Source: Chloroflexota bacterium
Lineage (GTDB): Bacteria; Chloroflexota; Dehalococcoidia; SM23-28-2; RBG-16-64-32
NCBI GenBank assembly: GCA_029262695.1
Contig: JAJCYV010000039.1
Location: forward strand, 1-60,210
Reading direction: 5' to 3'
Length of the DNA: 60,210 nt
Position numbers and translations under genes: made by a program. Within the stretch, counting starts at the first letter, position 1; the number at the start of each line of letters is the position of its first letter. A model generated the notes under the pieces. It saw only the letters and a list, made by a program, of their open reading frames with translations. It ran no database searches and was not told where the DNA came from. Of this stretch, positions 26,229 through 35,377 are shown in pieces.

Positions 26229-27359
26229 ATGACATTACTCAAGCGCGCCACCATCAAGTCCTACGACGCCGGGTCGCATCGTGCCGCTGCCGGCATCTCC
26301 GGATCGCTCTCCGTCTGGCTGGATAGCATCGCCGTGTCGGACGCGATCGCGGCGTCGTCCGTCGTCGTCGGGCGCGAGTGTGCCGTCCTCTTCCACACCG
26401 ACGACAACCCCGACGACGCCGTCGTCATCGCCGTCACCGGCGGCGGCCCGCCTGTGGCGGGCGCGTCCCCGCTCACCACCAAAGGCGACCTCTTCACCTA
26501 CGACACCGGCGACCAGCGGCTCGCCGTCGGCGCCAACAACGCCGTCCTGCAGGCGGACTCCGCGCAGGCCACCGGCCTCATCTGGCGCGGCACCCCGAAG
26601 CTCGCCGGCATCGCCGACACCGGCGGCACCACCCGGCTCACCCTGGCCGCGAGCTCACCGAACGTCACCGTCACCGGCACCCTCGGAGTCACCTCCGTCC
26701 TGCGCACCGACAACGGCGTACCCAACGCCAACGTCTCGGGCTGGTTCGGAGGTTCCGCGTGGCCCTACGGCAAAGTGGGAGTCATCGCGGCGCTAGGCAC
26801 GCCGCCAGGCCCGACAGCGAACTGGGCGGTGGGTATTCAGGGGCAGGTCTTGTTCTCCGGTACTGGCACCGATCCCGTCGTCACAGACGGCCTGGTGTTC
26901 ACCGTGGGGACGCTCTCCGTCACTGGGACCCACACCTTCGCAGAGGTCAACTGCATGTACGTCGGCTCCCTCTGGTTCGGTGCCACCGGCCTCACCGTCA
27001 CGCTGCTTCGGGGCATCCACATCGTTAACTTCGCGAGCGCCCTCGACCAGATAGCAGCCTGTACAACCATGTACGGAATCCAGATCAACGGCACGTCCAG
27101 CAACAAGATCGGCACCGCCTACGGCGTCTGGATCGGCGACAACTCCGGCGTCACCGCCGCGGGCTACGGCCTCTACATCGAGGACGCTGCCACCTACGCC
27201 ATCTGGGTAGACGCGGGGCTGTCGCGCTTCGACGGCGACGGCACGCACGTCTTCGAGCTACCGGCAAACGCCACCGACCCGACCGGCGGCGGCGGCGCGG
27301 CAGCGGGCCGCATCCCCGTAACCGTCGGCGGAGCAACCAAGTACATCGCCTACTACTGA
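26229..27359 (+). CDS. Phage spike/tail-fibre-like protein
   Basis: A 376-residue structural protein. Residues about 1-72 (RATIKSYDAGSHRAAAGIS ... VGRECAVLFHTDDNPDDAVVIAV) have the pattern of an OB-fold like that of baseplate spike hubs (gpV type). Residues about 80-130 (TTKGDLFTYDTGDQRLAVGA) form the repeat common in phage fibres and tail proteins. The rest is Gly/Thr-rich beta structure ending in GGATKYIAYY. ATG at 26229 lacks a strong SD. It may be a fibre or a decoration protein. Confidence 0.7.
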   Translation: MTLLKRATIKSYDAGSHRAAAGISGSLSVWLDSIAVSDAIAASSVVVGRECAVLFHTDDNPDDAVVIAVTGGGPPVAGASPLTTKGDLFTYDTGDQRLAVGANNAVLQADSAQATGLIWRGTPKLAGIADTGGTTRLTLAASSPNVTVTGTLGVTSVLRTDNGVPNANVSGWFGGSAWPYGKVGVIAALGTPPGPTANWAVGIQGQVLFSGTGTDPVVTDGLVFTVGTLSVTGTHTFAEVNCMYVGSLWFGATGLTVTLLRGIHIVNFASALDQIAACTTMYGIQINGTSSNKIGTAYGVWIGDNSGVTAAGYGLYIEDAATYAIWVDAGLSRFDGDGTHVFELPANATDPTGGGGAAAGRIPVTVGGATKYIAYY

Positions 27360-27384
27360 GGAGAGCAGCACAGGAGGGAATCGC

Positions 27385-27660
27385 ATGAACAAGATCGACA
27401 AGCTCATCGCCACCATCCCGACCGACCAGATGCAGACGGGGTTCCAGCAGCAGCGCACCAACCTCGAACAACAGCTGGCGCTCAACGCCGCCGCCTACCG
27501 CTTGCAGCAGGCCAACACCGCGCTCAGCGACGCGGACCGCAAGCAGGTGCTGCGGCAGATCGCCGACGGCCTGCTCATGATCCAGGCCCAGATCGACGAC
27601 ATCGACCGCCGCCTCAACGGCGCCGCCAACGCCCTCAACGCGAAAGGCAAGACCACGTGA
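27385..27660 (+). CDS. Small helical phage-module protein, hypothetical
   Basis: A 91-residue, Gln/Ala-rich, mostly helical protein (TGFQQQRTNLEQQLALNAAAYRLQQ); SD GGAGGGA before the ATG. It sits between spike/fibre and adaptor genes, so it may be a chaperone or minor structural part. No family recognised. Confidence 0.7.
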   Translation: MNKIDKLIATIPTDQMQTGFQQQRTNLEQQLALNAAAYRLQQANTALSDADRKQVLRQIADGLLMIQAQIDDIDRRLNGAANALNAKGKTT

Positions 27661-27746
27661 CAGATCTCCTCGACGTCGGCAACGAACTCACCGACGCAGA
27701 CGCCGGAAGACGGCTACGACTAGAAGAGAAGAGATGGTTCGGGTAA
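27657..27746 (+). CDS. Tiny coupled ORF (29 residues)
   Basis: GTG start overlaps the previous TGA (GTGA), typical of translational coupling. The product is acidic then basic (MTDLLDVGNELTDADAGRR). It ends 28 bp before the adaptor ATG. Could be a real micro-protein or merely a ribosome relay. Confidence 0.4.
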   Translation: MTDLLDVGNELTDADAGRRLRLEEKRWFG

Positions 27747-27774
27747 CGAAAGAGGACTGGCAGGAGGCGTAACG

Positions 27775-28410
27775 ATGGACCTTTCCGAAATGCGCGGCAG
27801 GATCCGCACGGACCTGCACGACGAAGACGCTGCGAACTACCGCTGGACCGACGCCGAACTGGACCGTCACATCGGGCGCGCCCTGCGCGAGTTTAGCCTC
27901 GCCGTTCCGCTGGAGGCGACGACGACGCTGACGACGGCAGCCGGCAGCCGCGACCTCTCGATCACCTCGCTCAGTGACCTCGTGGCGATCGAGGCGTTGG
28001 AGTATCCCGCCGGCGAGTACCCGCCGTCGTACGTGCGGTACTCGGTCTGGCTGAACACGCTTACGATGCTGATCGACAGCACACCGTCCGGGGGCGAGGA
28101 CGTCAACGTCTACCACACGACTCTGCACACGCTCGACGTCTCGTCATCGACGGTCCCGCCGCGGTTCGAGGACGTCATCGCCGGCGCCGCTGGCGGCTAC
28201 GCGGCCGTCGAGTGGTCGTCCTTCGCGACGAACCGCGTGAACGTCGGCGGGCAGGACGTCTGGCGCGACTACCTGACGTGGGGACAGGAGCGCCTGGCCG
28301 ATTTCCAGCGCGCCCTGGCGAAGCACGGCCGGCGCAACGCCGTCCGCGTCCGCCGCCTCTACTCGCCCGCAGCAGCGCCGGCCGACCAGTCGACGGTTCA
28401 AGGGCCGTAG
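27775..28410 (+). CDS. Phage head-tail adaptor-like protein
   Basis: A 211-residue protein. The N-terminal helix pattern LSEMRGRIRTDLHDEDAANYRWTD, followed by helical DAELDRHIGRALREFS and a beta section, is typical of connector/adaptor proteins (P22 gp4 / HK97 gp6-like) that sit below the portal. C-terminal helix is basic. ATG follows GGAGG-like sequence. No portal gene is present in the window, so its partner is missing or encoded elsewhere. Confidence 0.7.
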   Translation: MDLSEMRGRIRTDLHDEDAANYRWTDAELDRHIGRALREFSLAVPLEATTTLTTAAGSRDLSITSLSDLVAIEALEYPAGEYPPSYVRYSVWLNTLTMLIDSTPSGGEDVNVYHTTLHTLDVSSSTVPPRFEDVIAGAAGGYAAVEWSSFATNRVNVGGQDVWRDYLTWGQERLADFQRALAKHGRRNAVRVRRLYSPAAAPADQSTVQGP

Positions 28411-28412
28411 CG

Positions 28413-30368
28413 TTGCGCAGCATCTCGCCGACGTTGCTCGCCGCGCAGAAGAGCGCCTCCGCGGAACCGTACCTCAGGGTTGCGCTGTTCGATCGCATCG
28501 GCGGCGTCCGGCGTCCGGCGTTCGAGCGCCTCTACACCGGCAGCGAGCCCGAAGGTTACCACGCAGCGGCGATGCCCGGCGACGGCTCGCTCATCCGCTC
28601 GCGCGTGGACGGCGGTCGCGTGTACTACCAGCGCGTGACAAGCCCCGGCGCCGGAAGCTCGTTCTCGTCCTGGACGGACCTGGGAGCCGTCGCCAGCGCC
28701 GATACTGCGCTCTGCGCCGACGGCTCGCGCGTCCTCCTCTTCTATGTCGATACGGACGGCACGACGGTCCGCGTCCGCGAAAGCACCGATAACGGCGCGA
28801 CGCTCGGCACAGCGGTTGCCGCGGCGTCGGCGGCGGGAAGCGTGACGTGGCTCGCCGCCGACGTCAAGTCGAACGGCGACTCCGTGCTTGTGTACTCAGT
28901 TGGTGCGACGGTCTACCGCGCGAAGCGGACGTCGGGCAGCTGGGGATCACCCGTCGCCTGGACGAACTCCGTGGCCTCGGTCAGCGGCCTCGCCTGCCAC
29001 CATCAGGCAGACTGGAACGTGGCCGTCGCCGGTACCGACTCGGGTGGCCTGGCGTACGTCTGGACGTGCATCTTCGGCGACGGCATCTGGCAGGCGGCCG
29101 ACACCTGGTCCGCGCTGCGAGAGATGACGCGCGCCAGCGCCGGGTCGTCCGTCAGCTTCCGGGCGCCGTTCCTGGGCCGGCCGGCGACGCACCGGGCGAC
29201 GTTCGTCGAGAAGTACACTGGCGTCACGGCGTACAGCCGCGCCTACCACACCTATGGGCCGCCGCCGGCCAACTTCGCCGAGAACCGCTGGCGCGAGCCC
29301 ATCCCGTTCGATCTCGGCACGGAATACGGCCTGGCGATCGCTTTCGACATCAACGCCGCCTGGCTCTGTACGCCCTTTGGCGTCTGGCGCGGCCCGCTCA
29401 CCGTCGATACCCTCGACGTCACTGCGGATGTCCTGGAGGCGGACGTCACGGACCGGCCTTTCGGTGGCGAAGTTCGGCTTGTGATCCGCAACGACGACGG
29501 ACGCTACTCCGACGCGCCTCCGCCCCTGCGGACCGGCGCCGAGATCGAGATCGAGCCCGGTTATCAGACGTCGTTCGGCGCCGAGTCTTCGGAGGGGCCG
29601 CGCTACTGGATCGAGAGCGTCGAGAGCATAACCGGCGGCGGTCGCGGGGCCGTCGAGATCCGCGGGCGCAACGCCTGGGGAATCCTCGAGTCGCAGCGTC
29701 TGCGGCGGCAGTTCGCCTGGGCGGCCGGGGCGGCAACTGTGTTCGACCTGCTGCTGTTCCTCTTCGGGCGCGCCGGGCTCGACTTCTCGTCGGTCAGCGC
29801 CAGCCTGCCCGCTCTCACGCTGCGGCCGGCGTTCGCTGTGCATGCCGGCGAGTCGAGCCTGACCGCCGTGCGACGCGCCCTGCGTCCGGTCGCGGACGTG
29901 ATGTTCCAGCGCGCCGAAGTCAGCTTCCTCAAGGACCCCGTCGCGACGGAGACTGTGGCGTACTCGTACGGGACGGACCACGGTCTGCTGGCCGGGCGCT
30001 ACCTGGACGTGGCGCCGCCCGGCAACCGCGCGCAGGTCTTCGGCGAGGGCGTATTCGCGGAGGCGTTCGACTGGCCGCGGATCGAGGAGTCGTACGACCG
30101 CACGGCGCAGGTGATCGACGCCAACCTGACGACGGCCGCCGAGGCGGCCGACCGCGCGGACGCCCTCCTGCGCCACGCTGCCATCGACGCCGCCGACGGC
30201 CGCATCACCGTGCGCCCGAACTGCGCCCAGGAGCTGTACGACGTGATCGAAGTCACCGACCCAGTCGCCGGCCTCAGCGCCGCCAAACGCCGCGTCCTCG
30301 GCCTCCGCCTCCGCTACTCAGCAGAGAAGGGCGAATACACCCAGGAACTCGAACTCGGTGGGGTATAG
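28413..30368 (+). CDS. Large phage tail-tip / baseplate-like protein
   Basis: A 651-residue protein. The start is TTG at 28413, two bases after the adaptor stop; an upstream in-frame extension overlaps the adaptor gene and is not chosen. Residues about 40-330 contain beta-propeller-like repeats with Asp-box (BNR/sialidase) flavour (STDNGATLG). Residues about 335-651 (VTADVLEADVTDRPFGGEVRLVIRNDDG, AGIN-like hub region, LGLRLRYSAEKGEYTQELELGG) resemble a gp27/late-control-type tail hub. A receptor-binding or tail-tip role is likely but unproven. Last gene of the module. Confidence 0.65.
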   Translation: MRSISPTLLAAQKSASAEPYLRVALFDRIGGVRRPAFERLYTGSEPEGYHAAAMPGDGSLIRSRVDGGRVYYQRVTSPGAGSSFSSWTDLGAVASADTALCADGSRVLLFYVDTDGTTVRVRESTDNGATLGTAVAAASAAGSVTWLAADVKSNGDSVLVYSVGATVYRAKRTSGSWGSPVAWTNSVASVSGLACHHQADWNVAVAGTDSGGLAYVWTCIFGDGIWQAADTWSALREMTRASAGSSVSFRAPFLGRPATHRATFVEKYTGVTAYSRAYHTYGPPPANFAENRWREPIPFDLGTEYGLAIAFDINAAWLCTPFGVWRGPLTVDTLDVTADVLEADVTDRPFGGEVRLVIRNDDGRYSDAPPPLRTGAEIEIEPGYQTSFGAESSEGPRYWIESVESITGGGRGAVEIRGRNAWGILESQRLRRQFAWAAGAATVFDLLLFLFGRAGLDFSSVSASLPALTLRPAFAVHAGESSLTAVRRALRPVADVMFQRAEVSFLKDPVATETVAYSYGTDHGLLAGRYLDVAPPGNRAQVFGEGVFAEAFDWPRIEESYDRTAQVIDANLTTAAEAADRADALLRHAAIDAADGRITVRPNCAQELYDVIEVTDPVAGLSAAKRRVLGLRLRYSAEKGEYTQELELGGV

Positions 30369-30377
30369 CGCCCCGTC

Positions 30378-30409
30378 CCGCTCGTCCTGAGGCATCGAAG
30401 GACGGGCGG
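30378..30409 (+). terminator. Hairpin at the end of the phage-like operon
   Basis: 11-bp stem with one wobble (30378-30388 with 30399-30409), 10-nt loop, between convergent genes. No T-run; acts as a terminator or REP-like element. Confidence 0.55.
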
Positions 30410-30432
30410 AGCACCCAGGCTTCGCCGGCGCC

Positions 30433-31296
30433 TCACACCCGCCGCTTGCCCGCCACCGGCCGCCCCGCCTCCACGTCCGCCAGGAACGCCTCGATCTCCG
30501 CGAGGAACGTCTCCAGCCGCCAGCGCGATCCGTGCGCACACTCCTCGCGCACGACCAGCCGCGAGCCGGGAATCAGGCCGTGGTCGCGTTCGGCGCAGGG
30601 CCGGAAGTCGTCCCACTCGCCGACCATCACCAGCGTCGGCGCCGTGATTGACGTAACTCTCTCCGTAAGATCGGGCCGGCCGGCGATCGCGTTCGCCGCG
30701 CCCACGTAGCCCGGCACCGTCATCATCTCGATGCGCCGGAAGTCGTCCTCGAGCGAGTACGGCGTCACGTCGAAGTGCGGGTCGTTCGCTTCCTTGTACT
30801 CCCACTCCCGGATCAGCGTGTCGCGCAGGCCGTCAGCCGATACGAGGTGCTGCAGGGCGCTGATCCCCTCCAGCAGCCGCCGCTCCCAGTCGCCGCCCGG
30901 CCCGAGGTCGGCGGCGTTGCCGCACGTCGTGTCGCAGAGCAGCACCGACTCGCAGGCGTCCGGATAGTCCACCGCGAACTGCGCCGTGATCATCCCGCCC
31001 ATCGAGAGGCCGCCGACGTGAGCGCGTGTGATCCCGATCTCCCGCAGCAGCCCGGCCAGGTCCGCCGCGAAGACCGGCAGCGAGTACGACTCCGGGTCGT
31101 CGGGCGTCGTCGTCTTGCCGTGGCCACGCACGTCGTAGGTGACGAGCTGCCGCGTCTCTGCCAGCGGCGCAATCTCCGGCCGCCAGAACGCCGACGCGCT
31201 GGCGAACCCGTGCGTGAGCACAAGCGGCGCGCCCGGCCTGCCCTCGCCGAGCACCTCGTAGTGGATTTCGAGGCCGTTGACGGCCGCGGCTGGCAT
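30433..31296 (-). CDS. Alpha/beta hydrolase
   Basis: A 287-residue alpha/beta-hydrolase-fold enzyme. The HGFASASAFW oxyanion segment, nucleophile elbow GGLSMGG (Ser near residue 98), Asp region (EWDDFRP) and terminal His in EECAHGSRW are present. Similar to 3-oxoadipate enol-lactonase-like and esterase subfamilies. It starts 2 bp after the amidase stop on the same strand, so the two form an operon that could hydrolyse an amide and then an ester or lactone; the substrate is unknown. Confidence 0.92.
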   Translation of the reverse strand: MPAAAVNGLEIHYEVLGEGRPGAPLVLTHGFASASAFWRPEIAPLAETRQLVTYDVRGHGKTTTPDDPESYSLPVFAADLAGLLREIGITRAHVGGLSMGGMITAQFAVDYPDACESVLLCDTTCGNAADLGPGGDWERRLLEGISALQHLVSADGLRDTLIREWEYKEANDPHFDVTPYSLEDDFRRIEMMTVPGYVGAANAIAGRPDLTERVTSITAPTLVMVGEWDDFRPCAERDHGLIPGSRLVVREECAHGSRWRLETFLAEIEAFLADVEAGRPVAGKRRV

Positions 31297-31298
31297 CG

Positions 31299-32732
31299 CT
31301 AGCTCGCGAAAGCCGGGATCTCCACCGGCCAGCGGTCGTTCCAGGGCCGCGCCTGCTCGAAGGCGTAGCCGGCCTGGAGCACGAGGTCGTCGCGGTGGCG
31401 CCCGGCGACGATCTGCAGGCCGATCGGCAGGTCGTTGTCGCTGAAGCCGGCGCGCACGCTCAGCGCCGGGTGGCCGGACATGTTGAACGGCGGCGTAAAC
31501 GGCACCACGTGCAGCGGGTTCGCCAGCGGCTTCCCGTCAACCTCCGTCGGCCAGGCGCCGCGCGCGTCGATAGCGTCGAACGACAGCGTCGGCGTCAGCA
31601 GAAGGTCGTACTTGCCGAAGAACTCGGCGAGCTGGTTGATCAGCGTCGCGCGCGCCCGCTGCAGGTCCCCGAACCTGTCCCACGTGACGCGCTCGGCGTA
31701 CATCGCGCCTTCGAGGAACGACCGGCCGAAGCGGTCACTGTGCTCTTCCAGCTTCTCGTAGAGCGTGGCGTACGTTGCCGTGGAGGAGATGGCTCCCCAG
31801 GCCGAACCGAGGTCGTCGAAGACGTGACCCACTTCATCGACCGTGTGCCCCATCTCCTCGAACGCCTTGACGGCGGACGTGCACTCGCGGCGGACGTCAG
31901 GTTCGATGTTCGCGTAGCCCAGGTCGGGGCTCCAGGCTATGCGCAGCTTCTTCGGGAGCCGGTCGAGGACGTCGGCGTACTTGTATCCGGGGTGCGGCAG
32001 CGCGTTCGGGTCTTCCTCCGAGCTGCCGACGACGCAGTCGGTGAAGAGCGCGGCGTCGCGCACCGTGCGCACCATCGGCCCGAGGACGCTGTTGTCGACC
32101 CAATCGAGCATCTCCGACGGTCCACGCGGGATGCGACCTTGAGAGCACTTGTAGCCGGGCAGCCCCGTCCAGGAACTTGGGATGCGGATGCTGCCGCCAC
32201 CGTCGGAGCCGGTGCAGAACGGCACCTGACCGGACGCCACTGCCGCGGACGAGCCGCCGCTGGAGCCGCCCGGCGTGCGCTCCGGGTTCCACGGGTTGCG
32301 CGAGACGCCGAAGAGGAGGTTCTTGGTGACCGCCGTGTACCCGAACTCCGGCGAGTTCGTCTTGCCCATGGCGATCGCGCCGGCCGCCTTCAGCCGTGTC
32401 ACCTCCGTGGAGTCCCACTGCGGGTAGTTGTCGCGAAACGGCACCGACGCATGAGTCGAGGCGAATCCCTTCAGGTCTTCCAGCTCCTTGACGCCGAACC
32501 CCAGGCCCGCCAGCGGCCCCACGTCCTCGCCCTTCGCGATGCGGTCGCCAACGTCGCGGGCGTCCGCCAGCAGCTCGTCGCGGTCGCGCATGCCCGTCCA
32601 GGCGTTGAGAGTCTCGTTGGTCTCGTCGATGCGGTCGAAGCAGGCCTGCATCAGCTCGACAGGGGAGAGCTGCTTCGTGCGGATCGCCTCGGCGAGTTCG
32701 TGCGCGGGCTTGAAGTTGAGTTCGGACGGCAT
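31299..32732 (-). CDS. Amidase (amidase signature family)
   Basis: A 477-residue enzyme with the Ser-cisSer-Lys triad: Lys in FGVKELEDLKG (about 84), the Gly/Ser-rich signature GGSSGGSSAAVASG (about 155-168) and SDGGGSIRIP (about 175-184). Length fits the family. AGGAGGAG SD before the ATG. It is not GatA by context (no gatB/C), so a hydrolase of small amides or acyl-amides is more likely. Operon with the alpha/beta hydrolase. Confidence 0.93.
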   Translation of the reverse strand: MPSELNFKPAHELAEAIRTKQLSPVELMQACFDRIDETNETLNAWTGMRDRDELLADARDVGDRIAKGEDVGPLAGLGFGVKELEDLKGFASTHASVPFRDNYPQWDSTEVTRLKAAGAIAMGKTNSPEFGYTAVTKNLLFGVSRNPWNPERTPGGSSGGSSAAVASGQVPFCTGSDGGGSIRIPSSWTGLPGYKCSQGRIPRGPSEMLDWVDNSVLGPMVRTVRDAALFTDCVVGSSEEDPNALPHPGYKYADVLDRLPKKLRIAWSPDLGYANIEPDVRRECTSAVKAFEEMGHTVDEVGHVFDDLGSAWGAISSTATYATLYEKLEEHSDRFGRSFLEGAMYAERVTWDRFGDLQRARATLINQLAEFFGKYDLLLTPTLSFDAIDARGAWPTEVDGKPLANPLHVVPFTPPFNMSGHPALSVRAGFSDNDLPIGLQIVAGRHRDDLVLQAGYAFEQARPWNDRWPVEIPAFAS

Positions 32733-32891
32733 TGGGCTCCTCCTGGGGTTGGTTCTGGTGGCGCGAGCATACTACGGATGGCGAAGAGTCGAAAAGCGAG
32801 CGCCGCCCCGCCTTCGCATCTTGACAGCGCACTTCGCGCGGCTCGCTCACCCGACCGTCGCCGACCTCTGCTGACCCGCGCCGTTGCCCCC

Positions 32892-32921
32892 TCGACTGAT
32901 CGCCGCCCGCGCCCCTATAAT
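32892..32921 (+). promoter_or_regulatory. Predicted ruvB promoter
   Basis: TCGACT (32892-32897), 18-bp spacer, perfect TATAAT (32916-32921). A one-mismatch SOS-box-like element, GAAC-GCGC-ATTC (32932-32943), lies at the expected start point, which would fit damage control of ruvB. Confidence 0.55.
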
Positions 32922-32974
32922 GGCCCGAGTAGAACGCGCATTCGATACCGACGGATCCGTAGGACAGGGGACGT

Positions 32975-34018
32975 ACGACGGCCACTGAAGACCGCATCAT
33001 CGCCGGCGAAGCCCAGGAGGACGAAGACGACTCCCTGGACACGACTCTCCGGCCGCGTCGCCTCAATGAGTTTGTCGGCCAGGAGAAGCTCAAGGACAAC
33101 CTCGGAATCGCCGTCCAGGCCGCCACCGGGCGCGAAGAACCGCTCGATCACATCCTCCTCTACGGGCCGCCCGGCCTCGGCAAGACCACACTCGCCCACA
33201 TCATCGCTTCCGAAATGGGCGTCTCCGTCCGCGTCACTTCCGGCCCGGCGATCGAGCGTGCCGGCGATCTCGCCGCGATCCTGACCGGCCTCCAGGAGTT
33301 CGACGTCCTCTTCATCGACGAGGTGCACCGGCTGCCCCGCGCTGCCGAAGAGGTGCTCTACCCGGCGATGGAGGACTTCGCGCTGGACATCGTGCTCGGC
33401 CGAGGACCCGGTGCGCGCAGCGTGCGCCTCTCGGTGCCGCGTTTCACCCTCGTCGGCGCCACGACCCGCTACGCCATGCTCAGCGCGCCCTTGCGGGACC
33501 GATTCGGCGCCGTCTACCGCCTCGACTTCTACGATCACGACGCCATCGCCACGATCGTTCGCCGCGCCGCCGCCATCCTCGAAGTACCGATCGATAGCGA
33601 AGGTGCTCAGGAGATCGCGACGCGCTCCCGTGGCACCCCGCGCGTCGCCAACCGGCTACTGCGCCGCGTCCGCGACTACGCGCAGGTCCGCGCCGACGGC
33701 GACATCACGGCGGAGGTGAGCCGCGAAGCGCTGGAACGCCTGGAGGTCGACGCGCTTGGCCTCGACGAAGTGGACAAGAAGGTGCTCCTCACGATCATCG
33801 AGAAGTACGACGGCGGCCCCGTCGGCATCGAGACGATCGCCGCTTCCATCTCCGAAGAAGCCGACACGATCATGGACGTCTACGAACCGTACCTGATGCA
33901 GGTCGGCTTCCTGCAGCGCACTTCGCGCGGACGCATCGCCACGCGCCACGCGTACGCGCACCTCGGCCTCGCCGTGCCGGCCAACGTGGAAGCCGCGCAG
34001 CAGGCGCTCTTCGACTAG
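32975..34018 (+). CDS. ruvB: Holliday junction ATPase RuvB (start codon uncertain)
   Basis: Hexameric AAA+ motor for branch migration with RuvA/RuvC. The reading frame contains the RIIAGE N-terminal motif, [16 protein letters not shown], Walker [10 protein letters not shown], Walker [11 protein letters not shown], sensor 1/arginine-finger [18 protein letters not shown], sensor 2 [12 protein letters not shown] and the winged helix ([10 protein letters not shown]). The frame is open from the stop at 32960 and homology begins by about 32987, but no ATG, GTG or TTG occurs in frame before 33215, which is past Walker A. I set the start at ACG 32975/32978 after AGGGG; ATC 32996 or CTG 33035 are alternatives. 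The protein family is certain. Confidence 0.93.
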   Translation, partial: TTATEDRIIAGEAQEDEDDSLDTTLRPRRLNEFVGQEKLKDNLGIAVQAATGREEPLDHILLYGPPGLGKTTLAHIIASEMGVSVRVTSGPAIERAGDLAAILTGLQEFDVLFIDEVHRLPRAAEEVLYPAMEDFALDIVLGRGPGARSVRLSVPRFTLVGATTRYAMLSAPLRDRFGAVYRLDFYDHDAIATIVRRAAAILEVPIDSEGAQEIATRSRGTPRVANRLLRRVRDYAQVRADGDITAEVSREALERLEVDALGLDEVDKKVLLTIIEKYDGGPVGIETIAASISEEADTIMDVYEPYLMQVGFLQRTSRGRIATRHAYAHLGLAVPANVEAAQQALFD

Positions 34019-34051
34019 AACCGGATCGCCCGTCCCGACGGTTCATCTTCA

Positions 34052-34199
34052 GCCTGACAGCCTCGCCCGCGTGCTCCCGAGGGTCAGGCTTGGGCCTGAC
34101 AGCCTCGCCGGCGTGTTCCCGAAGGTCAGGCTTCAGCCTGACAGCCTCGCCCGCGTGTTCCCGAAGGTCAGGCTTCAGCCTGACAGCCTCGCCGCCGTG
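34052..34199. repeat. 42-bp tandem palindromic repeats (3.5 copies)
   Basis: Units begin at 34052, 34094, 34136 and 34178. Each contains GTCAGGC-N4-GCCTGAC, a 7-bp-arm hairpin, and a CCTCGCC-CGTGTTCCCGA spacer. They lie between ruvB and a dockerin-module protein; related hairpin at 35318-35343. REP-like. Confidence 0.9.
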
Positions 34200-34257
34200 C
34201 TATTGTGAGCAGCAATGTACTCAGCCTTTAACAAGCAACTCGCATAGGAGGTAGCTC

Positions 34258-35235
34258 TTGGCACACTCGCACTCGTTCCAGAAGCTCGGCGTCGCAGTCG
34301 GCGTCCTTGTCGCCGTCGCGGCGATCGCTGTCCTCGCGTCAGGCTTACTCAGCGCCAGCGCCCACACCGGCGGCCCCGCCGGAGGCTACACCTGGTTCGA
34401 CAGCAACAACCCGGCCCCGAAAGTGGCCTTCCAGCCGGTCACTATCAGCACCCCGGACGCTCTCGTCGTGGGAGGAGACGACAACTGGAATACCGTTGAC
34501 CTGCCCTTCACGTTCAACTTCTTCGGCCAGGACCACACCCAGGTAGACGTCTCGTCCAACGGTTTTCTCAGCTTCGACATCGATAACCCGTGCAACGATA
34601 ACTACAACAACCCCACGAGCGAAGACGGAAACACGATCCCCGTCCCGGGCGACTGCACGACCACCGAATGGGGTGGCGAGCCATTGATCGCCGCCTGGTT
34701 TGATGACCTCGACGTAAGCGAGTGCGGCGCTGTCTTTGCCGGCACGGCAGGTGAGGCGCCCAGTCGCTCGTTCGTTGTCCGGTTCCTCGATGTCTGCCAC
34801 CAGGACTGCGACATATGCGAAACGGGAGAAGGCGTCACGTTCGACGTGATCCTCTTCGAGGGCTCCAACGACGTCAAGATACAATACGCTGATACATTCT
34901 TCGGCGACACCGACGCCGATCTCACCGAGGAGAACCGCGGCGGCACCGCCACCGTTGGCATCACCAAGGACGGCACCACCGGTCTCCAGTATTCCGCCAA
35001 CGAGATGGTCCTTACGGATGGACTCGCAGTCCTCTTCACGACCGGTGGACTTCCCACACCGACGCCCACGCCCACGCCCGAGCCCACAGCCACGCCAGAG
35101 CCGCAGGTCAAGGGTGACGTCGACTGCAACGGCAACGTCGACCCCGTCGACTCGCTGAAGCTCCTGCGCTACGATGCCGGCCTGAGCGTCCCACAGGAAC
35201 CGGGCTGCACGCCCGTCGGCGCCGACCTGCCGTGA
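34258..35235 (+). CDS. Secreted protein with C-terminal dockerin-like module
   Basis: A 325-residue exported protein, TTG start at 34258 with AGGAGG upstream. Signal peptide to about residue 36 (SASAHT). The mature part (about 45-260) is a beta-rich domain similar to the nidogen/PEP-CTERM-like extracellular region (TFNFFGQDHTQVDVSSNGFLSF, EPLIAAWFDDLD) with several Cys pairs. A Thr/Pro linker is followed by one dockerin-like module from about residue 286: GDVDCNGNVDPVD loop, LKLLRYDAGLSV, EPGCTPVG. Binding partner of the beta domain unknown. Confidence 0.85.
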   Translation: MAHSHSFQKLGVAVGVLVAVAAIAVLASGLLSASAHTGGPAGGYTWFDSNNPAPKVAFQPVTISTPDALVVGGDDNWNTVDLPFTFNFFGQDHTQVDVSSNGFLSFDIDNPCNDNYNNPTSEDGNTIPVPGDCTTTEWGGEPLIAAWFDDLDVSECGAVFAGTAGEAPSRSFVVRFLDVCHQDCDICETGEGVTFDVILFEGSNDVKIQYADTFFGDTDADLTEENRGGTATVGITKDGTTGLQYSANEMVLTDGLAVLFTTGGLPTPTPTPTPEPTATPEPQVKGDVDCNGNVDPVDSLKLLRYDAGLSVPQEPGCTPVGADLP

Positions 35236-35317
35236 CAATAGCTGCCGTGGCGTTCGTCAGGCAGGCCGGGACTTAGACCAAGAAAGAAGGCGCTCTTCGG
35301 CCGGAACCCCTTCTCCC

Positions 35318-35343
35318 GAAGGTCAGGCTCAAGCCTGACCTTC
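35318..35343. repeat. Isolated palindrome of the 42-bp repeat family
   Basis: Perfect 12-bp arms (35318-35329 and 35332-35343) with a CA loop; shares GAAGGTCAGGCT with the tandem array. It follows the previous gene's stop by about 83 bp and may act as its terminator. Confidence 0.85.
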
Positions 35344-35377
35344 GCTACGCGTGCGACTTCGCCCTCCGCGCCCGCCG

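Noticed and set aside
32920..32988. 22-codon ORF starting at ATG 32920 before ruvB
   Set aside because: The ATG is part of the TATAAT -10 box, so it would not be in the mRNA.
31395..33284. 629-codon plus-strand open frame opposite the amidase
   Set aside because: Shadow frame in GC-rich DNA: Arg/Val/Gln-rich composition, no domain, no SD. The amidase on the minus strand is clear.
34052..34199. CRISPR-like array
   Set aside because: Units are contiguous with conserved 'spacers', so a tandem repeat, and no cas gene is near.
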